A DNA stretch of 64,000 bases from Strigamia acuminata. Lineage: Eukaryota; Arthropoda; Chilopoda; Geophilomorpha; Linotaeniidae. The position numbers and the translations under genes were made by a program. Below are positions 44,921 through 55,610 of this stretch, piece after piece (position 1 is the first letter of the stretch; the number at the start of each line of letters is the position of its first letter). The stretch spans positions 12,134,517 to 12,198,516 of the forward strand of contig OX442318.1 of assembly GCA_949358305.1 (NCBI GenBank). The letters are read 5' to 3'. Below the pieces are notes generated by a model. That model ran no database searches, was not told the DNA's origin, and was given only the letters and a program-made list of their open reading frames with translations.

Positions 44921-45600
44921 TATAATTTTAGCTGCTTTCCAATGTTAGCTGCTTTGACAAGTTTTGCTACTATTCCAATTTTAGTTTCTTTTTTAATTTT
45001 AGCTGCTTTTTCAATTTTTATTATTTTTCAAAATTTAGTTACTTTTCCTAATTTTTCTACTTTTTCAATTTTTCTACTTTTTCAATTTTTGCTACTTTTC
45101 CAATTTTTGCTACTTTTCTAATTTTTCTACTTTTGCAATTATTTTTTCTACTTTTGCAATTTTTCTACTTTTGCAATTTTTCTACTTTTGCAATTTTTCT
45201 ACTTTTGCAATTTTTCTACTTTTGCAATTATATTCTACTTTTGCAATTATATTCTACTTTTGCAATTATATTCTACTTTTGCAATTATATTCTACTTTTG
45301 CAATTATATTCTACTTTTGCAATTTTTCTACTTATGCAATTTTTCTACTTATGCAATTTTTCTACTTTTGCAATTATTCTACTTTTGCAATTTTTCTACT
45401 TTTGCAATTTTTGCCACTTTTATAATTTCTGCTACTTTTATAACTTTTGCTACTTTTTAAAATTTTGATATTTGTTTAATTTGTATTCCTTTTCCAATTT
45501 TTGTTGCTTTTCTAATTTTTGTTGCTTTTCTAATTTTTGTTGCTTTTCTAATTTTTTTAGCTTTTCCAATTTATGCTTCTTTCCTAATTTTTTCCTACTA
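44921..45600. repeat. 17-bp minisatellite (TTCTACTTTTGCAATTT) with degraded flanks
   Basis: The core (about 45115-45410) has near-identical 17-bp units, some expanded to 20 bp by ATTATA. Both flanks contain progressively diverged units (GCTGCTTTTCCAATTTTAG types on the left, TTGCTTTTCTAATTTTTG on the right). Frames translated through it are Phe/Tyr/Leu-rich artefacts. Confidence 0.92.
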
Positions 45601-45611
45601 CAGGTTGCTAT

Positions 45612-46014
45612 TATGAATAGTGTTATAACAAATTCCTCGTTATAACAAATTCCTCGTTATAACAAATTCCTCGTTATAACAAATTCCTCGTTATAACAAA
45701 TTCCTCGTTATAACAAATTCCTCGTTATAACAAATTCCTCGTTATAACAAATTCCTCGTTATAACAAATTCCTCGTTATAACAAATTCCTCGTTATAACA
45801 AATTCCTCGTTATAACAAATTCCTCGTTATAACGAATTCCTCGTTATAACAAATTCCTCGTTATAACAAATTCCACGTTATAACAAATTCCTCGTTCCAA
45901 AAATTTTCCGATTTAAAACTCCCATTACAAATCATTAAATTATAAATCATAAATTCTCCTTTTCACAAACTATTTTTTGCTCGCCGACCTTTTTGTAATA
46001 GCGAGGTTCGACCA
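45612..46014. mobile_element. Pogo-type MITE remnant with a 17-bp satellite expansion
   Basis: At 45620-45897 about 16 nearly perfect copies of CCTCGTTATAACAAATT follow one another. At 46000-46014 the segment ends GCGAGGTTCGACCAG, the reverse of the CAGTCGAACCTCG terminus of the MITE family. The satellite unit is therefore the MITE terminal sequence amplified in tandem. Confidence 0.8.
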
Positions 46015-46785
46015 GTATTCCAATTTCTGCCTCTCCTCCACGACAACTTTCGTTATCGTAAATAAAACTTGAAGCTGTTGTTGGACAGCGAAAGCTTTTT
46101 CCTTGACCATTTCACATGAAACCTAATGATAATAAATTAGGTGATCTGTGTTGACCAACGTTGTATCGTGATCCTGAATAAACACCTCTTGTAGCCACTC
46201 ACCGCTGACAAACAAGCGTGAGCAACACATCTAGTTGAAGCGAGCTGAAGCGAGCTGAAGCCACAGTCGCTTCTACGAGAGTGATGACAACATCAGTCGG
46301 AGTCTCGGATTACCCATAAGGCACTTTAACACGTTTCTAAGGGCCCCAAGATTTAGGGGCCCAGTACTTCCATTATTTTGTCAGTAATTAATTTTTTTTA
46401 CTCCCAAAAGTGTGTTTTTTTTTGCTTAAATGTCCATTTTTCCACATGAATGTTCAATTTTTTATTTATGTAAATGGATGCATTTGAGCATGTAAAAAGA
46501 AAACAACTGGCACTAACCTTCCAGCGCATTGGGAATTTCATCAACAACTGGCACTAAACGGCAAACTGAGCAATTATGACCACTGGTTCAAATGCCTGTT
46601 AGCACACGTTCGTTACTCAAGTGGATAAAAAAGTATTGAAAAAAATAAACAGAGCCATGCAGTGATATTTTGGCACCTGAAGTAGATTTTTTTTATAGTG
46701 TGACTTTTGTCAACATCATTGAAACAAGAACTAATTGCAAAATTGCAAAAATCCATTTTACTAGGTGATGTCATCACACAAAAAA
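46015..46785. other. AT-rich stretch without a supported gene
   Basis: Contains a small tandem GAAGCGAGCT (about 46234-46262), a GGGGCC-rich patch at 46340-46362, and a direct repeat AACAACTGGCACTAA (about 46503 and 46542). No gene. Confidence 0.5.
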
Positions 46786-47430
46786 TGAGACTTTTTGGAC
46801 ACAAAAAGGGGACTTTTTAGACACAAAAAGAGGACTTTTTAGACACATAAAGGGGACTTTTTAAACACAAAAATGGGACTTTTTAAACACAAAAATGGGA
46901 CTTTTTAAACACAAAAATGGGACTTTTTAAACACAAAAATGGGACTTTTTAAACACAAAAATGAGACATTTTAGACACAAAAATGGGACTTTTTAGACAT
47001 AAAAAAGGGACTTTTTAGACATAAAAATGGGACTTTTTAGACATAAAAAAGGGACTGTTTAAACACATAAAAGGGACTTTTTAAACACAAAAATGGGACT
47101 TTTTAAACACAAAAATGGGACTTTTTAAACACAAAAATGGGACTTTTTAAACACAAAAATGGGACTTTTTAAACACAAAAATGGGACTTTTTAAACACAA
47201 AAATGGGACTTTATAGACAAAAAAATAAATCTTTATTTTAGACACAAATATGGGACATTTTAGACACAAAAATGGGACATTTTAGACACAAAAATGGGAC
47301 ATTTTAGACACAAAAATGGGACATTTTAGACACAAAAATGAGACTTTAGACACAAAAGTGGAACTTTAGACACAAAAATAAATTTTTTATTTTAGACACA
47401 AAAATGGGACTTTTTAGCCATAAAAATGAA
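46786..47430. repeat. 22-bp minisatellite (GGGACTTTTTAAACACAAAA)
   Basis: About 29 copies of a 22-bp unit GGGACTTTTTAAACACAAAAAT, nearly perfect between 46870 and 47200, with TTTTAGACAC and ATTTTAGACAC variants at both sides. Confidence 0.93.
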
Positions 47431-48480
47431 TATTTTTCTAAACCCATTATAAATTTTAAAACCCAAAAGTAAACCATAAAAAATAATTTTTACTCACAAA
47501 AATAGACTTTCACCTAACCAAAAACCGACCATTTTATTGAAAAAAACAAACCTAATTTTTCCGCAAAAACACATTCCCCTTCCATTATTATTAACATAAT
47601 TCAAAAACTACATTTCAAACTCTCAACTTCAACATTCCACCGAAACCAAACGTCTGCATTAAAACGCGAATTGAAAAACAAAACAAAACAAAAAAGCGCA
47701 CCCGCCTCTCTCTCTCTCTCTTTCATCAATGCACTCATCAGCAATTCACGTTAGCCCTCACGAATTGCCTTAAACAAGTCAAGTTGAGCAATTCCATCTA
47801 CCTTTATGGATGTCAATCCCTGGGCACATCATTCCTTCCTTTTCTCTTTCCTTCCCACTCTTTTTAGCCAAGTTATTGAGATTGGAGAAGTGCCATCGAA
47901 GCTATTTGGCTGTTGATTGAACTTGGGCGCAGTTGTCATAGCAACAAGATGCAGCATGCCAAGAAACGATACGGAGCGAAAAAGAACGATGTGCCAAGCA
48001 ATGCAATAACAGGTGAACACTCACATTCAGCTCAAAAAAGAAAAAAAAAAAAAAAAAAAAAAAAAAAAGCAGATAGAAAGGAATGAAATATTATTGGATC
48101 ATTGCCCGCTCCTGTGCATTGATATAATTTGAAAAGGTGAAAGCCAAAAGTGAAAAGAAGATGAAAAATATCAAAATGGAACATCAAATTGAGATCGCTG
48201 TCAGAAAATGAAATAAAGGACATAAATAATAGATGTAGCTTCGTTTAGAGTACAGACAAGTGGATTTAGAAAGTAGAACAAAAAGGTGTAATTTTGCCAA
48301 AAACATTCTGTGCAATTGTGTTGCAGAAAATAGTTGGAGAAGAACTTTTTCTTTTTTCTTTCTTTTTTCTTTTTTTTTTGGCAATACAGTCTAATGGGGT
48401 GTAAAGAAAATTGACTTTCTTTGTGTAAAAATGATTCTATGCGACATAAAAGCTGTAATTGTATTTGAGAAAGATATAAA
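47431..48480. other. AT-rich stretch without a supported gene
   Basis: Contains a CT microsatellite at about 47706-47722, a long A-run at about 48040-48068 and a T/C-rich tract near 48345-48380. No gene. Confidence 0.5.
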
Positions 48481-49045
48481 TGCGTGTTCAGATAGAAAGT
48501 TCAATTTTGAGTGCAGAAATGCATGTTTTTGGTATAGAAATTGAAAGTTTTATTAAGCGCAAAAATGTATTTTTTTTTTAGAATTGTTTACTAATCTTGT
48601 TAAGTGAAAAGTGCATGTTTTCGACAAATAATTGCAATTTTTATGCAAAAGTGCACGTTTTTTGAAAAAAAAAATGCGATTTTATGTGCAAAATGCACGC
48701 TTTAAACAGAAAACTACAACTTTTATGTGCAAAAATCCACTTTTATGTGCAAAAATCCACTTTTATGTGCAAATATGCACTTTTACGTGTAAATATGTAC
48801 TTCTATGTGCAAAAATGCAATTCTATATGCAAAAATGCACGTCTACGTGCAAAAATGCATTTTTTTCGAAATATTGTAAGCACATTAAGTGCAAAATGCA
48901 TCTTTTAGACAAAAAATACAATTTGTGTGCAAAAATGCATGTTTTTAATAAAAAAAAAATAAAAACCTGAGATGTTAAGTCCAAAAATGCACGGTTTAAT
49001 CTAAAAAATGCAAGTTTTAAATGCAAAAATGCATTTTTTTAAATT
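48481..49045. repeat. About 20-bp minisatellite (CACTTTTATGTGCAAAAATC)
   Basis: Clear units at about 48715-48860, with degenerate versions (ATGCAxxTTTT) extending to both sides. The 112-, 74- and 67-residue frames through it are repeat artefacts. Confidence 0.85.
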
Positions 49046-50248
49046 AACAAAAAAACTGCACGCAATAATGTCAAACTTTCAAATCTTCTCCTCCCGAACC
49101 AAGCAGTCTTCAACTCAATCTTTTCGCAGCCACTGAGGCGCCCCCTTCATCCAACTAACAGAAACCAAAATGTCCACAGACCCAAATATTCAGTACCAAT
49201 AAAAAAAAAATAATTAATTTTCTAAATCTCTCTCATCCCAGATAATCCCCCAAAACAATTTCAATTAATTCACAATCTAACCCAATCCATCAAAAACTCC
49301 ACACTAAACAATTCCAAAATAATCAAAAAATTAAAAATTAAAAAATCAAACAAAATCAAAATGTCCCAAAAAAAATCCCCATAGTCCTTTTTATAATTTT
49401 TTTTTCTAAACCTACTTTTCTCATGTCTTTATCTTGTCCATGGCCCAGCGAAGCATGAAACGTAACAAGGCTCTTCCCCACTGATATACTGTCACTCAAT
49501 TCGATCCCACTTTCTAAGAAAGTAGAAGCCGATCAATAATTCGATGAACACTTTTCAAATCCAATCACTCCTCTTCCCCCCCACCCCCATCCTCCATTTT
49601 CCGTGTTAATTCAATTGATCAAATCTCCCCCAAACTTAATTCTTAATCAGATAAAAACAAAAAAAAAAAAAAAAAATGGAAATTTTTTGATAAATTCTTC
49701 GGAGTGGGGTCGTGATTGAGATCAAATTGGTGGCAATTATGGACCCTGCAATTCCATCCTTCACAGTTCCATTAAGACAAACTCAGTACCCCAACTGGGG
49801 TCTCTTGTCACTGTCTGGAGCATTGTAATTTTTTTTTTTTTTTTTTTTTTGGTTAAAACTATTGTCAGTGTGAAATCGAAGCTTGTGACGATCAATGAAA
49901 GTGGAGGCAGTTGTCATTTAACTGCTAGTGGGCAAAATCACTCGAGTCTAGCCTCGTTAGGACAGCGAAGAATGGAAAACTTAGTGAAGCGTACAAGATT
50001 ACATAGTGTGTAAAGAGGAAGAAAGAGCCGGCAGTTAAGAGACCTGCCCACTTTTCACCAAATCGAGTTCTAAGGAGAAGCATATAGTCGCGAATTCGTC
50101 AATAGTCATCAGTAGGAAATGTGGACATTTCTACAATTCGCCACTTGTAGTCTTCACTAAGTTTTCATGAAATGCAAACTGACCGAAATCGTCGAAGCGC
50201 ATGTGCACAAAAGACGATTTCTGATGTGCTTACAATCAAAATTGTAAG
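49046..50248. other. AT-rich stretch without a supported gene
   Basis: Contains an A-run (about 49657-49676) and a T-run (about 49830-49851). No domain-bearing frame. Confidence 0.5.
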
Positions 50249-50250
50249 TA

Positions 50251-50752
50251 CAGTCGAAACTCTTTATAACGAATCGTTACATACGAATTATTGATATAAC
50301 GAATTATCGATATAGCGAATTAGAGATATAACAAATTATCGATATAACGAATTATCGATATAACGAATTATCGATATAACGAATTATCGATATAACGAAT
50401 TATCGATATAACGAATTATCGATATAACGAATTATCGATATAACGAATTATCGATATAGCGAATTAAAAATATAACAAATTATCGATATAACGAATTATC
50501 GATATAGCGAATTAAAGATATAACAAATTATCGGTATAACGAATTATCGCTATAACGAATTATCGATATAACAAATTATCAATATAACGAATCGCGATAT
50601 AACGAATTATTGATATAACGAATACCTAAAAATGGCTCGTTTGGTTGGCTGGCCATAGAACACCACGTTAAAAAAATTCGATATAAAGAATTATCGTTAT
50701 AACAAACCGATTTTTCGAGTCCCTTGCGATTCGTTATAAAGAGTTTCGACTG
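50251..50752. mobile_element. Pogo-type MITE expanded by a 16-bp internal satellite
   Basis: Termini CAGTCGAAACTCTTTATAAC and its reverse (ending GAGTTTCGACTG) frame the element. The left half holds about 20 tandem copies of TTATCGATATAACGAA (50280-50600), then the family interior GGCCATAGAACACCACGTTA and a normal right half. Unexpanded relatives are about 157-200 bp; this copy is 502 bp because of the array. Confidence 0.9.
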
Positions 50753-51323
50753 GAGAAGTCTTTTTTGACTAAATATGTAAAATTGTGTAAAATGAGGAAT
50801 AAACGGTGACTGATCATCTTGGATTAAAATGCTAACCGTTGGTTTTATTCATCAAAGAGAGATGTCGCTTCAGATACGGAGTATCACCAAACAACGTCGC
50901 AACACAGGACAAAAGAGGAAAACAAACGGACAAAACAAATAAATTTATGAACACTTCATAAATGGGTTTTCCCACGAGACAATACCCCACATTTGGGGAC
51001 AGGGATTTGCACAGATTGCAGGCGCAAAAATTAATGGCAATCTCTGGATAATGCAAATCGCACGAGCGTGGGTGTTTTTGTCTGCAGACATCCCCCTTCC
51101 CCTTCCGCCTAATCCCGGTTCTTTAACTCGCGCTTATTCAGTTCGTCCTTAAAGCGCAAAATACCTTCATTTTGAATTTAGTTGTAAAAACCAAAACTAC
51201 TCGAGTGTTTTTTTGTTTTTGCCGTTTTACCGTCTGTTCCGTTTAGACAATAAAAGGTGAGTCAAAAGTTTTTAAAAACACCTTTTTTTCTCAAAAATGA
51301 CCGAAGATATGTCAATTCTAATA
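50753..51323. other. AT-rich spacer without a supported gene
   Basis: A minus-strand 74-residue frame (50832-51056) is the only sizeable one and has no recognised motif. Confidence 0.45.
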
Positions 51324-51480
51324 CAGTCGAAACTCTTTATAACAAATCGCGATATCACGAATTATCGATATAACGAATACCTAAAAATGGCTTGTTTGGT
51401 TGGCTTCAATATAACAAATTATCGTTATAACAAATCGGTTTTTCGAGTCCCTTGCGATTCGTTATAAAGAGTTTCGACTG
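51324..51480. mobile_element. Complete pogo-type MITE, 157 bp
   Basis: Perfect termini CAGTCGAAACTCTTTATAAC / GTTATAAAGAGTTTCGACTG with TA on both sides (51322-51323 and 51481-51482). The GGCCATAGAACACCATGTTA interior found in other copies is deleted here. Confidence 0.92.
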
Positions 51481-51482
51481 TA

Positions 51483-52950
51483 ATGCAGTCGAATGTAAAG
51501 TCGACGGCGGGCTTTCCAGTCGATACCTTAATTTCGACTCGGAAAGTCATCTTCAAGGTCATCCATTTTGTACTTTTTAAACGGTTCAAGATACAGCAAA
51601 ACTTCCAATTACAAAGTTGTAGAGCACCATCGAATTAGTACTACCCAATTTATCTTAGTCATCTTAAGTTAAACGTTTCTTTTTAACAGCAAACACTTAA
51701 AACAGTATTAACATAACCAACCATTGACCAGATCAGAATTAAACACTCATAAATCTCCAATCCCTTTGAATGCCTATAAATCAAATTCCAAAAATAAAAA
51801 AAAACACAATAAAAAAATCCATGAAATAGTGGAAACATTTACCTGCAACAATACCAACCGATATCCATTCAAAAGCCAAGAAGATTTCAGATAAATGTCT
51901 TGTGCCAGATTCCTTTGCATAGGCTATAAGTCTGTTGGCAGTGAGTGATAAGCATTTTGCCCCTGCCTACAAACCCCAGGCTTGCTCTATGCCAGCACCA
52001 TTCCAGACATGACATATGGCTGCAATTTTTGTTTCACTACGGCGTGGGAAAGCAGCTAGACGAATAGCACTCGGGGGTGCAGTGCCAAGTAATCAGAAGG
52101 ATAAAACCAACATTTCCACAAGGAAAAATGGCTAACGTTTCAGTGCCACATCACAATCTTACTGCTATCTCTCGCTCTTCCATGCCGTTTCAAAACTCAC
52201 TACATGTTGCCATTCGAATGAATCTCTCCCTTAGACATATACGGCGAATTTGTCTCCCCCTACTCCCCCCTTTGCCCTTTCGCTCTCTTCAAACAGCCAA
52301 ACTTTTAATGAATTTCTCTACAAATTCAAATCCACTATTTTAATTGCTAATATATCTGAACTTTAAGAGACTGATAAATATCGAATTAAGAGATAAACTT
52401 TTGTTCTTAAGTGGTTGCTTAGCAACGAGCAATCTCTGCCATCTAGTGTCAAATTTGTCGTCTAATTATTTCATTAGGAAAAAGAAGACTGAGACACAAA
52501 TGTCATTACGGGCAGGTTTTTTTTTCGCACCGGCTGAAACCAGCTTTGATAACTTTGTGAGAAAAGAGTCGACAACCGTTTATGTTAATTGTCGAGACAA
52601 GACTAACTTTATTTGCATATTTGTCTTCCAAGTGAGCCAATCCCCTGACCCTCATTTACACAAGGTGGCGCTATGCTCACAAACTTAAAGTTCAGTTGTC
52701 TGTCCAGCAGTGGAAAAGGGCTTAGCCCATCCCGCCATCCTCACAAAGTTTTCGAGTCTTCAATATTGCTTGCAACAATGTCAGCAGCAGCATGAATCAA
52801 GGATAACATGGACACATATCCGTGTGTTATTTCTTATTGATTCGTTGTTCTGTGCGCTGATTGGATGACAGCAATAACTTATCACGTTGAAGAAACAGCA
52901 GTGAAAAGAATAACTCAACCGGAGGACATATTCATTGGGAACAATATAAG
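51483..52950. other. Stretch without a supported gene
   Basis: No gene recognised. At about 52583-52688 (minus strand) a segment running TGTGAGCATAGCGCC ... AATAAA ... CGACAATTAACA is a weak LTR-like candidate. Frames at 52077-52343 and 52344-52688 have no motifs. Confidence 0.45.
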
Positions 52951-53595
52951 GTGTGGCACAAAAAATTAGAAACACGTGAAATTTGTTTGTTTTGAAATGA
53001 TCTTTTCATTTTATGGTTTTCTAACCTATTCCAATCGTTTTTTCACATCAAAATAAGCAATAAACCTTGTTTTTTAACATGGAAACTTTTAATTTTCTCT
53101 CGTAATCAACTAAAATGAGAAAATACCTAGGTTCAAAAAATTATGAACAGTTGGTTAACAATAATTTATGACAATGTAGGCAATGATTTAGTACCATTTA
53201 ATACCAAATAAAGTTATCATACTTTAGTATAACTATGTACACCCTGTCTAACATTAAATTAATTAGTGATTTTAATGTGGAAACAACATGGTCTGCGACG
53301 CATTTTCCATTTGACTGTAAATAAAAATCAGTCTGCTCGAAAAATTGCTAATGAATTGAGTGTAAATGTATAAAATACCACATTTACTTGAGTTTTGAAG
53401 AAGAATGCCTGTTGTTACCTGTTGTCATCCCAGAATACAGTGCGGCTAAATGGCGCCATCGATGGCAAAACGCATTGAACATGTGGATACGTGTCCATGT
53501 TATCCATGGTTCATGGTAGCAGTCGTACGTTGGACGGTCAGGGGAGGACCGCAAGGCCCTGAACGCAGCTCGTGATAAAGAAACAGACACTTAGA
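52951..53595 (+). pseudogene. Tc1/mariner-type transposase remnant
   Basis: At 53296-53370 the plus strand reads LTVNKNQSARKIANELSVN, matching the helix-turn-helix region of Tc1/Tc3 transposases (pattern: small residues around SAR-K-IA-EL). About 330 bp upstream TGGCACAAAAAATTAGAAAC may be an element end. The catalytic DDE region is not recognisable and stops interrupt the frame. Confidence 0.45.
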
Positions 53596-54465
53596 ACACT
53601 TGGCTGGCAGACAAAGAGCCTGAATACACGAGTTTAGACTTGTAAGCAAACAAATCATAAATAGAAGAAAAGTCAAATTAAAGGAATGTGCTTTGAAGCA
53701 GGAAAAAAATTGCCAAACTTGCAGTCGTGTTTACATTAACAATTTTTCTAACTTTCTCTCCTGATTCTTATTTCTAAAACAAACACTATTATTCTATAAA
53801 GATGTAAAAGACAAAGAGAAAAGAAAAAAAGATTTCCCAACATCCCCAACTTCCTATTCATTACCAATGGATGCCTGAGTGAATTTCATGTTCTGAAACC
53901 ATCTCCGTCAACGACAAAGAGAGGGCTACATAATTTCACAAACGAACTGTTCTGTCAGGCATGAAAAATATCCTTTTCAAGCGAGCGATGCACTCATCCA
54001 CAAATGCACCCACACACACACAGCAAGAGAAAAATGCTCCATAATTATTAAATTAAGATATTTTTTCGACTTTCATTTCCACCAATCCCCTTTTTGATTA
54101 TTAGTTTTATAACTTGGTCAAACACCTCAAATGTTAATCCAATAAGCCCATCCTTAATTATGTATTGTCAACAGTAACAAAATTAGTTCTGGTTGGTGGT
54201 CAGGCACAGCAGATGGCTGTTAATTAGCAACTGCAGTGGAAAAAATAGAAACAAAAATTTAATTTCAGGAAAAAAATGGCAGAGCGAAAAGCCTGAAATT
54301 AATAGGAATGGTTCAACAAACGGAATTCTTCGGCTTAACCAGCGCGAGGCTTCCAATCGCAACTTAGGGTCTATCATCTTGATGACTCATGCCGATTGAA
54401 ATGTATAGGCATAATGATGATTGCGTTGTACCATTTGTAAAAAATAGTCTACGACGCTACCATGG
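53596..54465. other. AT-rich stretch without a supported gene
   Basis: Contains a short CA microsatellite near 54008-54022. No gene. Confidence 0.5.
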
Positions 54466-54469
54466 TTAA

Positions 54470-54936
54470 CCCTCGGAGGCATAAGGGAAAAATGTGCCGT
54501 TTTGGTATAAGGCATTATGAATTTATGGACAATTTTCAGGTCCATTGGTCAAAGCGCAATTTAGTTTTTTTTGTAGTTCTCTACTAATTTTATAGAGGGC
54601 GCAATATGTTAAGGTAATAATAATGAAGTTTGAACCATCTGGTGGTGGTTTTAAACACTACCAATAAATGAAAAAAGGCTGCTAACTGGAGCGCTCTTTA
54701 CTGAAGCAGCAGAGCCAGTTTAAAAGTTATGGTGGAGCTTTAAGGGGCAGAAAATTTCAATTCAGAATAATAATTAAATAAACAACTAATATATACAAAT
54801 TTCTTATGAGTCAAAGTCTGACACCATATAAACAAAAACACAAATTTTCATAAAAAAAAAATAAATAAGAAAAAAAAATTTTCCTATTAAAGAAACAGCT
54901 TGTCCATAAATCCATATAGCCTTATGCCTCCGAGGG
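54470..54936. mobile_element. piggyBac-type MITE, 467 bp
   Basis: Begins CCCTCGGAGGCATAAGG and ends with its perfect 17-bp reverse complement, flanked on both sides by TTAA (54466-54469 and 54937-54940), the diagnostic piggyBac target duplication. Interior is AT-rich and non-coding. Confidence 0.9.
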
Positions 54937-54940
54937 TTAA

Positions 54941-55081
54941 AAAATACATTGGAATTATTGTATAATAATGCATTTTGTGATATATTTTTGTGTGCTGTTG
55001 GTTTGCAAATAATAATACATTTTGTAAAATGTACTATGATATCCGTCAAATATGAAATGCATTATTTAATGTACAAATAAT
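54941..55081. other. AT-rich spacer
   Basis: Nothing recognisable. Confidence 0.4.
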
Positions 55082-55610
55082 ATACTCTCTTTGTCGCAAA
55101 TTATGGTTTAAATTTCTGCTTTATTTTTCTCCCAAATTATGGTTTACACGTTGGTTTTATTTGGTGTTATCTTTATTAAAATATACAATTAACAAAAATA
55201 ACTTAAATTATAAATAAATTGTGTACCCCAGAGTAAACGTTTACTAATTAGCACTATCAGAAATATTTTGTCGCGCAGTAACACTATCAAGTTCGTCTTG
55301 ACTACATTCAATAGACAATGATAAATCCCCATCACGACGGATTTCCTTATTCATAAATTGAAATATTGTAATTATTTCCATCTTCTGCGATCGTAGTAGA
55401 CTCTATATAACATTATTGTAATGTTGTATGTTGTTGTTAAGCACAACAGGTGCGATTTCATTTTGAATTTTGACAAGAAAAAATTAATTACTCGCAATTC
55501 CATCTATTGATCAGCACAAGTACTTAATTTTGATAAATATTCAGTTGAAATGTCTTAAAAATACATAAACAATATTTTTATAGAAATGTAAACCATAATT
55601 CCGCAGAATT
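55082..55610. mobile_element. Stowaway/mariner-like inverted-repeat element
   Basis: Left end CTCTCTTTGTCGCAAATTATGG continuing TTTAAATTTC is matched by the reverse complement of GAAATGTAAACCATAATTCCG at about 55585-55607. A second copy of the left-end sequence lies at 55130 (CTCCCAAATTATGGTTTACA) and a related end at 56193 (TCCCTGTCCCAAATTATGG). TA dinucleotides precede the ends. Non-coding. Confidence 0.45.

Noticed and set aside
45133-45468. 84-111-residue Phe/Tyr/Leu-rich frames resembling membrane proteins
   Set aside because: Translation of the 17-bp minisatellite; three phases give the same type of peptide.
46786-47430. CRISPR-like regular repeats
   Set aside because: Continuous 22-bp tandem units without spacers, in a eukaryotic context.
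48632-48970. 112-residue Lys/Cys-rich frame resembling zinc-knuckle repeats
   Set aside because: Artefact of the TGCAAAAATGCA-type minisatellite.
50280-50600. CRISPR-like or operator-like array
   Set aside because: Contiguous 16-bp units inside a MITE with proper inverted termini; no spacers.
53384-53590. 68-residue minus-strand frame
   Set aside because: Lies on the opposite strand of a Tc1-type remnant; no motif, probably chance.
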